From: Thiomonas arsenitoxydans
Lineage (GTDB): Bacteria; Pseudomonadota; Gammaproteobacteria; Burkholderiales; Burkholderiaceae_C
Length of the DNA stretch: 64,000 nucleotides
Direction: 5' to 3'
Assembly (NCBI RefSeq): GCF_000253115.1
Contig: NC_014145.1
Location: forward strand, 434,001-498,000
Shown: piece by piece, positions 55,714-64,000 of the stretch
How the letters are laid out: every line of letters starts with the position of its first letter
Numbering within the stretch: position 1 is the first letter of the stretch
Position numbers and translations under genes: made by a program
The notes under the pieces: generated by a model
Database searches by the model: none
Seen by the model: only the letters and a program-made list of their open reading frames with translations
Told to the model about the DNA's origin: nothing

Positions 55714-57636
55714 CTAAGGCGTGTGCTTGGGCGAGTGGATACCCCATCGTTTCATGTGCCGGTACAGCGTCATGCGAGATTTGCCCATCTGTTGTGCAAC
55801 GGCGCTGATATTCCACTGCGCGGCACGAAGCGACTCAAGCAGTTGCTGGGCTGCGGGCGGGTGAAGCGCTGCGTCGGGGTGGGCGCGCACTGATGGCGCG
55901 GCTGCGCCCAGCAAGGTATCAGGCAAATCCTCGATCCGGATCACGCCATCGCGGCATACGGCACGGGCAAAGGCCAGCGTATTGTGCAATTCGCGCAAGT
56001 TCCCCGGCCAGCTGTAGCTGAGCAGCGCCGCCTCGGCCTCGCGCGACAGCACCACGGCAGGTTCTTCCTCGTGCAGTAACTTGTGCAGCAGCCACAGAAG
56101 ATCGCGCCGCTGGCGTATAGCGGGAAGTTTCACACGGGCACCGGCCAGCCGGTAGTACAGATCATCCCGGAAACGACCAGTTTTCACCAGCGTTTCAAGG
56201 TCGCAATGCGTGGCTGCGATCACGCGAATGTCCACGGGTAGGGGACGCGTGGCGCCAATGACTGGCACTTCGCGCTCGGCCAGTACGCGCAGCAACCGCC
56301 CCTGCAGGTCACGCGGCATATCACCGATCTCATCCAAGAACAGCGTACCACCGTCGGCTTCATGGATGAGGCCTCGCTTTCCCTTGCTACTAGCGCCGGA
56401 AAAGCTTCCGGGCAAGTAGCCAAAAAGCTCACTCTCGATCAGCGTCTCGGGGATGGCCGCGCAATTGACCGCGACGAACGGTTTGTTTCGGCGTTGGCTT
56501 GCCTCGTGCAGGCCTTTGGCAAGGTACTCCTTGCCGCTGCCAGTTTCCCCCGTGATGAGAATGCTGATAGGCGAGTCGACAAGCTTTGCCGCGCGCGCAA
56601 TTTGGCTATCCAGCGTCGGGTCGCCGCCAGAGAGCTGAGCCAGCGGCGCCGGCAGCACCGGCGCCACCATGTCGTCCGTCGCCGCAGCGCGGCGAGCAGG
56701 GGGCGGCAGCGCATGCAGAAACAGCACCTGCCCGCGGCCTACGAGGGTCACCGCGCGCCGCTCGTCGGGCGTGGCCCGCATGAACTGGCCCAGATCATCA
56801 AGTCGAATATTGAACGCGCTCTCTAAGGCCATGCCCAGAACAGGGCCGCTGTTTGCTGCCTGAAGGAGCAGCTGCGCCTGCCTGTTGTGCCCGATGATGC
56901 GTCCGCCCGCATCGACCGCCAGCAGGTAGTCAGGGCTGATCTCCACAAACTCCGGCGAAGGGTGCAGCTTGAGCACCCAGTCATTGCGAAACCAGCGCAG
57001 GAAGTTTGCGTTTTCCACGCGGCTTGCATAGACCTTGACCAACTGGAGTGCCAGATGCTGGCTCGTTTTCATTTTGGGCGACGTCAGCGCCGAGATATCT
57101 AGGACGGCATTAATCTGGCCAAATGGGTCATAGATAGGTGCGGCTGTACAGGTCAGCGGAATATGGGTCGCATCGAAGTGATCGTCCTGATGGACCGTTA
57201 GCGCCTCGCCTGTCATCAGGGCCGTGCCCACGCCACAGGTGCCAGCGTGGTATTCACTCCAGTCCGCGCCAAGGGACAGGCCGGCGTGGCGCAGGGTGTG
57301 GTCGAGCTGGATGTCCCCGATGAAATCCACCGTGATGCCGCGCGAGTCCGTGAGCAAAACGCAGTAGCCCATGCCGACGACCTGCTTATACAAGGACTCC
57401 AAGCCGTAGCGTGCCATATGCAGAAAATCGTCGATACGCTCCCGGTGCTCGCGCAGCTGCTGTTGATGCAGGATCACAGCGGGGCGCATGCAGGTGGGAT
57501 CTAGGCGGTGCTCGTGTACGCAGCGCGTCCATGACTCGCGAATCACCCCATCGAGGGCGAGGGACGTGCGAAGGGGGAGGCCCTCGCCGGCCAGAGTCAT
57601 GACCGTTTGGATGTGTTCACGCGCGCGCAAGTCCAT
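55714..57636 (-). CDS. acoR: Sigma-54-dependent activator AcoR
   Basis: Enhancer-binding regulator of 640 residues: N-terminal sensor with GAF-like segment ([20 protein letters not shown]), AAA+ domain (Walker [17 protein letters not shown]; Walker [22 protein letters not shown]) and C-terminal Fis-type helix-turn-helix ([20 protein letters not shown]). The sigma-54 contact loop reads GSFSGA rather than the consensus GAFTGA. I take ATG 57636, with GGAGA upstream, over longer starts to 57771. It precedes acoX on the same strand and probably controls the aco promoter. Confidence 0.9.
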   Translation of the reverse strand: MDLRAREHIQTVMTLAGEGLPLRTSLALDGVIRESWTRCVHEHRLDPTCMRPAVILHQQQLREHRERIDDFLHMARYGLESLYKQVVGMGYCVLLTDSRGITVDFIGDIQLDHTLRHAGLSLGADWSEYHAGTCGVGTALMTGEALTVHQDDHFDATHIPLTCTAAPIYDPFGQINAVLDISALTSPKMKTSQHLALQLVKVYASRVENANFLRWFRNDWVLKLHPSPEFVEISPDYLLAVDAGGRIIGHNRQAQLLLQAANSGPVLGMALESAFNIRLDDLGQFMRATPDERRAVTLVGRGQVLFLHALPPPARRAAATDDMVAPVLPAPLAQLSGGDPTLDSQIARAAKLVDSPISILITGETGSGKEYLAKGLHEASQRRNKPFVAVNCAAIPETLIESELFGYLPGSFSGASSKGKRGLIHEADGGTLFLDEIGDMPRDLQGRLLRVLAEREVPVIGATRPLPVDIRVIAATHCDLETLVKTGRFRDDLYYRLAGARVKLPAIRQRRDLLWLLHKLLHEEEPAVVLSREAEAALLSYSWPGNLRELHNTLAFARAVCRDGVIRIEDLPDTLLGAAAPSVRAHPDAALHPPAAQQLLESLRAAQWNISAVAQQMGKSRMTLYRHMKRWGIHSPKHTP

Positions 57637-57778
57637 GGCTGTCTCCAGGGTCGGGCGCGTGGCCAGCGCCTCTAGCTCTGAAGGGTAAATGTACTCTGTC
57701 GCGGGCGCTGCGGGAATTGGGATCCTTGCACAACGAGGAATGAGCCTGAGCGAAGGTTGAGAGGCAGGCACTGACGCC

Positions 57779-59752
57779 CTACTTTTGTATTACGTGCCGG
57801 TAAAGCGTGCTGCGATGCACCCCTAACAGCCGCGCAGCGCGGCTGACGTTGCCGCCGCAGGACGCGATTGCTGCATGAATCGCGGTGTCGGTCATGGCGC
57901 GCAACGGAACTGGGGACGTTGTGGCTCCTTCCCACTCAGCATCCGGGCGCGTCAGCGCGCTTGACGGCGAGGGTGGCTGTTGGTGATGTGTTCGCCAGTC
58001 GCGCCGAATCTCATTGGGGAGATCGGCAAGCTCGATGCAACTCCCAGGTTCGGCCAGCGCCAGAAGCGTCTGCGCGACGGCAACGAGTTGCCGCCAGTTG
58101 CCTGGCCATGAATAGTCCAAGAGCGCATCGCGCGCCTGCGGACTGAGGCGGAGCCTGCCGGAAGGCAGGATGGTCTGCAGCAGTTCGTCAATGTGCGCCT
58201 TGGCGTCGGCATGCTCCCGCAGCGCTGGCAAGTCGACTACGAAGTGCTGCAGGCGATAGTACAGATCGCTTCGGAAACGCCCCTCGGCGGCCATCCTCCT
58301 AAGATCGCGATGGGTGGCACACATCAGCACAAAGTCCACGCTCTGCTGGCGCCCGCCACCAAGCGCCTTGACTTCATGATCCTGCAAGACCCGGAGGAGC
58401 CGGGCCTGCATCGACAACGGCATGTCCCCGATCTCATCCAGAAACAAGACGCCGCCGTGCGCCTCTCGAATCTGTCCCGCCTGACCCTTGCGTCGGGCGC
58501 CGGTGAATGCACCCTCCTCGTAGCCGAAAAGTTCGGCCTCGATCAGGCCTTCCGGAATTGCAGCGCAATTGACCGCGACAAAAGGCCCTTGGCTTCGCTG
58601 GCTAGCCTGGTGGACCTGCCTGGCAAACACTTCCTTGCCGACGCCCGACTCCCCCAGGATCAGGACCGGAATGCCGCAGTCCAGGACACGCACCGCGCGT
58701 TGCCGTTGTGCCTCTCTCTGCGGGTCGACGATGATGGGCGGTTTAGACGAGGGGATTTGGCGGACCTGCTCTGTGGATTCTTGCTCAACGGCCAGGGTGA
58801 GGCGATTCGAGGCGCTCTTGGGACCGACCCAGCCTGAAGCCCACGATGCTGATTGCCCTGGCCGTACGAGCCAGGGGTGAAGAGCGAGTTCAAACTGCTC
58901 CCGGTCGGTCGCAGGCAAGGCGCTAAACAGATCATCGACAAATCGGCCACGCAACTGTTCGAACGTCATCCCGAGGGCGCGCATCGCGGCGCGATTGGCG
59001 CCGACAATCGTTGCATTTCGGATCCACAGTAGAGCTTCGCGATGTGAGCCGATCAGGGCCGGGTCGCGTGCAAAGCGCAGGATTTCGGTATGCGCAGGAC
59101 AATTGTCCATCGCCATGCGGTGTTCGATCATCTGCCCTGCCATGCGCACAAGACCCACAGTCTGGGCTTGAATGCAGCGCGGATCGCCCGAAACATCCAG
59201 CACGCCCAGAACCTGCCCTTCCGAGCCCAGCAGCGGTGCGGCGGTGCAGCCCAAGGCGCCGTTTTGTTCGAGGTAATGCTGGAGTCCAAGAACGGTGATC
59301 GGCGAGCATTCCGTCAGCGCCGTACCAATCGCATTGGTCCCCCGCTGGACTTCGGACCATTCGACGCCTGGCATCAACGCCACGCGCTGGGCCTTGTTCA
59401 TGAACACATCGGATCCCGCTGCATCGAGAATCATGCCCTGTGGGTCGGCCAGCAGCACCATCACCCGTGAGGGTGACAGCGCTTCGGCCAAAGCCTCCAG
59501 CTCGGGCAGCGCGTGTCGGCGCAGCTGCCCCTGCGCGTCGCGCCGGGCTAACAACGCCTCTTGCGCCAGGGGTTCGGGAGTCCCACTGAGTGAGCAGGGC
59601 AGAGCAGAGCACCGCCGCCATGACCTTGCAATCAGCTCTGGCACCGAGCCCTGCGGATCGCTTCCATCTTCAAAAAAACGCTGTCGCGCCAACTGCAATG
59701 TGGTCGACAGCGTGGCGATTCCCGCGCTGTCCACTGGCCTGGACTGGTGCAT
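57779..59752 (-). CDS. Second AcoR-type sigma-54-dependent activator
   Basis: 657-residue enhancer-binding protein with GAF-type sensor ([40 protein letters not shown]), AAA+ domain ([21 protein letters not shown] loop intact in [27 protein letters not shown]) and a Fis-type HTH ([16 protein letters not shown]). ATG 59752 follows AGGAGA. It is divergent from the aldehyde dehydrogenase gene, resembling regulators placed beside exaC/acoD, so that gene is the probable target. It is a paralogue, not a copy, of the neighbouring AcoR. Confidence 0.88.
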   Translation of the reverse strand: MHQSRPVDSAGIATLSTTLQLARQRFFEDGSDPQGSVPELIARSWRRCSALPCSLSGTPEPLAQEALLARRDAQGQLRRHALPELEALAEALSPSRVMVLLADPQGMILDAAGSDVFMNKAQRVALMPGVEWSEVQRGTNAIGTALTECSPITVLGLQHYLEQNGALGCTAAPLLGSEGQVLGVLDVSGDPRCIQAQTVGLVRMAGQMIEHRMAMDNCPAHTEILRFARDPALIGSHREALLWIRNATIVGANRAAMRALGMTFEQLRGRFVDDLFSALPATDREQFELALHPWLVRPGQSASWASGWVGPKSASNRLTLAVEQESTEQVRQIPSSKPPIIVDPQREAQRQRAVRVLDCGIPVLILGESGVGKEVFARQVHQASQRSQGPFVAVNCAAIPEGLIEAELFGYEEGAFTGARRKGQAGQIREAHGGVLFLDEIGDMPLSMQARLLRVLQDHEVKALGGGRQQSVDFVLMCATHRDLRRMAAEGRFRSDLYYRLQHFVVDLPALREHADAKAHIDELLQTILPSGRLRLSPQARDALLDYSWPGNWRQLVAVAQTLLALAEPGSCIELADLPNEIRRDWRTHHQQPPSPSSALTRPDAEWEGATTSPVPLRAMTDTAIHAAIASCGGNVSRAARLLGVHRSTLYRHVIQK

Positions 59753-60052
59753 GTCTGTCTCCTGAGCTGGCGTGCCATCGAGGTCGTGGCAACCAATCTT
59801 GTATTGGCAAAGTGTCGCACTCGACAGCCGCCATGTCACCTGTTGCAAGATGCGACGCTTGAGTGATGCGAATCGCGAATACAGCGCGAGGGCCCGTCTC
59901 CGGGTAACACCGGAGGCCTTCATCTAAGTGCTTGTTCTTGAACGCCTCAGATGTATCTTGATGTAAGAGACGGTGTTGGCACGGTTCCTGATAACGATGA
60001 GAGCACTGCATCTGCAGCGCAGCGCTTTTCCCAACAATCTCAGGAGACCTTC
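59753..60052. promoter_or_regulatory. Intergenic control region of the aldehyde dehydrogenase gene
   Basis: A 300-bp divergent region. It contains a perfect dyad TGTCG-CACT-CGACA (59813-59826), a good candidate enhancer site for a Fis-type activator, and a second dyad CTCCGG-GTAACA-CCGGAG (59897-59914). At 59977-59991 TGGCACGGTTCCTGA matches the sigma-54 -24 box but the -12 box (CTGA for TTGC) is poor. No better sigma-70 promoter was found. Confidence 0.4.
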
Positions 60053-61573
<1,521 letters not shown>

Positions 61574-61676
61574 AGAGCGCCACGTGGCTGCGCGCTAACG
61601 CGAGTGGCGACTCAGGCGAACAGCAGCCCTTGCATTTCGCACGCAGCAACGTATCACGCCTTACGGATGCCCAGTA

Positions 61677-62090
61677 ATGAACACCGAGCACATCTTGCGA
61701 AACCCATCCGCGACAGCATTGACAGTCCCGCAAGTCGTGGCAACCCCAGCGACGCTAGAACTGATCGCCAAACTCAAAGCGGTCCACGGTGATTTGATGT
61801 TTCACCAGTCAGGCGGCTGTTGTGATGGCAGCGCTCCGATGTGCTTTCCTGCGGGAGAGTTTTTTGTTGGGGATGCTGACCGACTTTTGGGCGTGATCGG
61901 CGGGGTACCATTCTATATTGGATTTGCTCAGTTTGAATATTGGAAGCATACCCAGCTCATTATTGACGTTGTTCCTGGTCGAGGAGGGATGTTTTCCCTT
62001 GAGGGTGCAACGGGGCTACGTTTCCTTACACGATCTCGAATTTTTGGAGAGGACGAATGGGAAATTTTGAAAAAGGAGGGCCGCATCTAG
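61677..62090 (+). CDS. DUF779 domain-containing protein
   Basis: Small protein of 137 residues with the DUF779 pattern LMFHQSGGCCDGSAPMCF and WKHTQLIIDVVPGRGGMFSLE. The Cys-Cys and following Cys may bind metal. The family is usually encoded beside ExaC-type aldehyde dehydrogenases, but its role is unknown. Codon use is clearly less GC-rich than in the preceding genes. It starts about 100 bp after acoD. Confidence 0.88.
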   Translation: MNTEHILRNPSATALTVPQVVATPATLELIAKLKAVHGDLMFHQSGGCCDGSAPMCFPAGEFFVGDADRLLGVIGGVPFYIGFAQFEYWKHTQLIIDVVPGRGGMFSLEGATGLRFLTRSRIFGEDEWEILKKEGRI

Positions 62091-62193
62091 TAAACGAAGA
62101 ATTTAAAATAAATTATAAGGGAACTCCCTAGTTGATCTTTAGTTGTTCATCGAGTGCGTTAAACACGACTGTGGCGGCTGACTGCAGATTTTT

Positions 62194-62219
62194 TATAATT
62201 TAATCCATCACGTAAGGAG
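62194..62219 (+). promoter_or_regulatory. Possible -10 box and ribosome site of the PQQ dehydrogenase gene
   Basis: A consensus TATAAT (62194-62199) lies about 27 bases before the ATG and is followed by AAGGAG (62214-62219), six bases before it. No good -35 hexamer is present at 16-18 bp, so an activator may be needed. The 62091-62193 stretch before it is AT-rich and otherwise featureless apart from AGGGAACTCCCT. Confidence 0.4.
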
Positions 62220-62225
62220 CAAGAA

Positions 62226-63944
62226 ATGCTAATTCAGAATAGCGGAAATGCAAGATTATTGAGTATGACATTGGCCGTTTTCTGCCTGTCTATTGGGTAT
62301 GCGCCAGCTGCAACGACAGAGTACCCGGCAGTCACACAGCAGAGGCTTGATGACGCACACAAAAGTACGGATTGGTTGACGTACTATCATTCCTACGGTG
62401 GTGAAAGTAATTCACCAGCGACACAAATTGACCCGAGGAATGTCAAAAACTTAAAAATGGTTTGGTCGCACAAATTTCCGGCAGATCTAACGCAAGGTTT
62501 CGAGGCAACACCAATCGTCAATGGAAATTTCATGTTTGTGACGACTCCTAAGGATCACGTGTATGCCTTCGATGCCACCACAGGTAAAAAGCTATGGAGT
62601 TATGATCCACAACTCCCTCAAATTGCCTACAAAACAGTATGTTGTGATGTTGTAAACCGCGGCGTGGCCTTATATAAGGATAGCTTATATGTGGCAATGC
62701 TGAGTGGCGAAGTCGCTTCCTTTAACGCACAGGATGGCCAAATCAACTGGAAGAAACAACTTTTTGATCCAGGCATTGGCTATGCTTTCTCCTTAGCGCC
62801 ACTCGCCGCTAATGGAAATATCTATGTGGGCAGTGCTGGAGGCGAATATGGCGCGCGCGGATTTATTGCGGCGCTTGATGCGCATACTGGCGACACCGTT
62901 TGGAAAAAATATACAGTGCCGTCACCCGATGAAAAATACGGCGACACTTGGCCAAAGGGCATGTACACGCACTCGGGCTCTCCCGCATGGCTGACCGGAA
63001 CGTACGATCCTGAAAACCAAACACTTTACTGGGGCGTTGGTAACCCTGGGCCTTGGCTTGCAGAACTTCGCCCCGGGAAAAACCTCTATTCTGACTCGCT
63101 ATTGGCGATCAACGCTGGGAACGGGGACATTAAATGGCACTTCCAGTACACACAACATGACTCCTGGGATTATGACGGCGTAAATACAGCAATCAGGGCG
63201 AAAATCAATTACCAGGGCAAAGAATACGATGCTCTTATTCATGCTGACAGAAATGGATATTTTATCGCCCTAGATCAGAAAACTGGTAAGTTGATTTACG
63301 CAAAGCCGTTTGTTAAGACAACGTCTGTCCTTGGCTATAACAAGGAGGGCGAGTCAATTAATAATCCGAAGTCCTATCCGAAGGTAGGCGAGACGATCCA
63401 TACCTGCCCTCAATTCCTCGGAGGCAAAAATTGGTGGTCAATGGCATACGATCCGAAGACGCATATTGTCGTCGTTCCTTCGTTGCACGCTTGCGGTACT
63501 TACACGGGTTCAAAGGTTAGTTATATGCAAGGGCTGCCCTACTTGGGCGAAGGGTTCTCAATCTACCCTGAGCCGGGAAGCAAGGGGTATGGCGAAGTTC
63601 AGGGAATTGATGTCAATACCGGCAAGAAGGTATGGGGACATTGGAGCAAGATGCCTTGGAACGGTGGCGTAACCACTACAGCCAGCGGCATCGCCTTTAC
63701 GGGGTCGCTAGAAGGCCATCTCTATGCTTTCGAAACCAAGACTGGTAAGGTGCTTTGGAAGAGCCCAAAACTCGCAAGCGGAATCGTTGCGCAACCTTCT
63801 GTGTATGAGGTGGACGGAAAAGAGTATGTCGCAATTTTGGCCGGATATGGTGGTGCGAATCCGATTTGGGGCGGCCCAATGGCGACCATGACCAAGAACG
63901 TACCTCGTGGCGGCACGTTGTATGTTTTCAGCCTCAATAATTAA
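62226..63944 (+). CDS. PQQ-dependent alcohol dehydrogenase (methanol/ethanol type), predicted lanthanide form
   Basis: Periplasmic quinoprotein of 572 residues with an N-terminal signal peptide (LLSMTLAVFCLSIGYAPAA). Beta-propeller W-motifs recur (HVYAFDATTGKKLWSYDP; LYAFETKTGKVLW). The adjacent Cys 139-140 (TVCCDVVNRG) form the disulfide ring. Predicted metal ligands: Glu207 (GGEYGARGF), Asn273 (GVGNPGPW), catalytic Asp315 and Asp317 in HDSWDYDGVN. The extra Asp two residues after the catalytic one is the mark of lanthanide-dependent enzymes such as XoxF and PedH. The gene is much more AT-rich than the rest of the window. Alcohol substrate unknown. Confidence 0.9.
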   Translation: MLIQNSGNARLLSMTLAVFCLSIGYAPAATTEYPAVTQQRLDDAHKSTDWLTYYHSYGGESNSPATQIDPRNVKNLKMVWSHKFPADLTQGFEATPIVNGNFMFVTTPKDHVYAFDATTGKKLWSYDPQLPQIAYKTVCCDVVNRGVALYKDSLYVAMLSGEVASFNAQDGQINWKKQLFDPGIGYAFSLAPLAANGNIYVGSAGGEYGARGFIAALDAHTGDTVWKKYTVPSPDEKYGDTWPKGMYTHSGSPAWLTGTYDPENQTLYWGVGNPGPWLAELRPGKNLYSDSLLAINAGNGDIKWHFQYTQHDSWDYDGVNTAIRAKINYQGKEYDALIHADRNGYFIALDQKTGKLIYAKPFVKTTSVLGYNKEGESINNPKSYPKVGETIHTCPQFLGGKNWWSMAYDPKTHIVVVPSLHACGTYTGSKVSYMQGLPYLGEGFSIYPEPGSKGYGEVQGIDVNTGKKVWGHWSKMPWNGGVTTTASGIAFTGSLEGHLYAFETKTGKVLWKSPKLASGIVAQPSVYEVDGKEYVAILAGYGGANPIWGGPMATMTKNVPRGGTLYVFSLNN

Positions 63945-63960
63945 GGGCTATCGATTTCAA

Positions 63961-63985
63961 GGGGCGCCGCTGGCGCCCCATTTTA
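63961..63985 (+). terminator. Rho-independent terminator after the PQQ dehydrogenase gene
   Basis: Perfect stem GGGGCGCC/GGCGCCCC with loop GCT, followed by ATTTT. It lies 16 bp after the stop codon. Immediately beyond, AAGGA and an ATG at 63997 suggest that another gene starts at the window edge. Confidence 0.8.
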
Positions 63986-64000
63986 AGGATTTCCAAATGT

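Noticed and set aside
59977..59991. Sigma-54 promoter for the aldehyde dehydrogenase gene
   Set aside because: The -24 half is perfect but the -12 half is CTGA, so I kept it only as a weak part of the control region and not as a separate call.
62172..62186. Sigma-54-like TGGCGG...TGCA before the PQQ dehydrogenase gene
   Set aside because: The GG to GC spacing is one base too short and sigma-54 promoters tolerate little change there.

Overview
The window looks like a chromosomal piece of a GC-rich betaproteobacterium of the order Burkholderiales. The housekeeping genes, the aerobic box route for benzoate and the acetoin cluster all fit that order, and Thiomonas is my best but unproven guess at genus. 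No 16S gene is present to settle it.

The left part (1-26.2 kb) is a core backbone: an RpoS-type sigma factor, a 3'-5' exonuclease, rlmD, a Bax-inhibitor membrane protein, a PfkB kinase, lysS and an MgtC/DUF4010 protein. It continues with a minor pilin operon (fimT-pilV-pilW-pilX-pilY1-pilE plus one extra pseudopilin), lpxH, two cyclophilins, a YkuD L,D-transpeptidase, a TPR protein, cysS, an AlkA-type glycosylase, accA, tilS, lysC and tRNA-Ser(GCT). Two perfect AlgR-type boxes 21 bp apart lie upstream of the pilin operon.

From 26.24 to about 33.6 kb, directly after tRNA-Ser, is an insertion-sequence graveyard. It holds an intact IS3-family element, two IS5-family transposase stubs, the 3' end of a DUF3987-type mobile-element gene with a small coupled ORF, an IS21-family element whose istA has an amber stop, a TRIC channel gene cut by that IS21, and a second IS3-family element. 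In this second element eight A residues (seven in the sister copy) fuse orfA and orfB in frame.

From 33.6 to 48.0 kb is a complete box pathway. The divergent boxR regulator separates an upper operon (DUF4863 protein, boxD, benzoate-CoA ligase, alpha/beta hydrolase; + strand) from a lower operon (boxC, boxB, boxA, two crotonases, paaH, paaJ; - strand). Benzoate is activated to benzoyl-CoA, epoxidised, ring-opened, oxidised and then beta-oxidised to acetyl-CoA and succinyl-CoA. Five GCA-N6-TGC operators sit on the three promoters I could place.

From 48.0 to 50.5 kb are remnants: two genes truncated head-to-head (an ADP-ribosylglycohydrolase and a double AAA ATPase) and probable old transposon ends. 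From 50.5 to 59.8 kb is an acetoin dehydrogenase operon (acoX-acoA-acoB-acoC and a lipoate ligase-like gene) behind a perfect sigma-54 promoter, preceded by two sigma-54 activator genes. acoB has an 8-bp tandem duplication that breaks its frame after codon 18-19.

From 60.0 kb to the right edge are an ExaC/AcoD aldehyde dehydrogenase, a DUF779 protein and an AT-richer PQQ-dependent alcohol dehydrogenase whose metal site has the second Asp typical of lanthanide enzymes. Acetoin or alcohol oxidation would give acetaldehyde for the aldehyde dehydrogenase, so this end reads as a C2/alcohol oxidation module.
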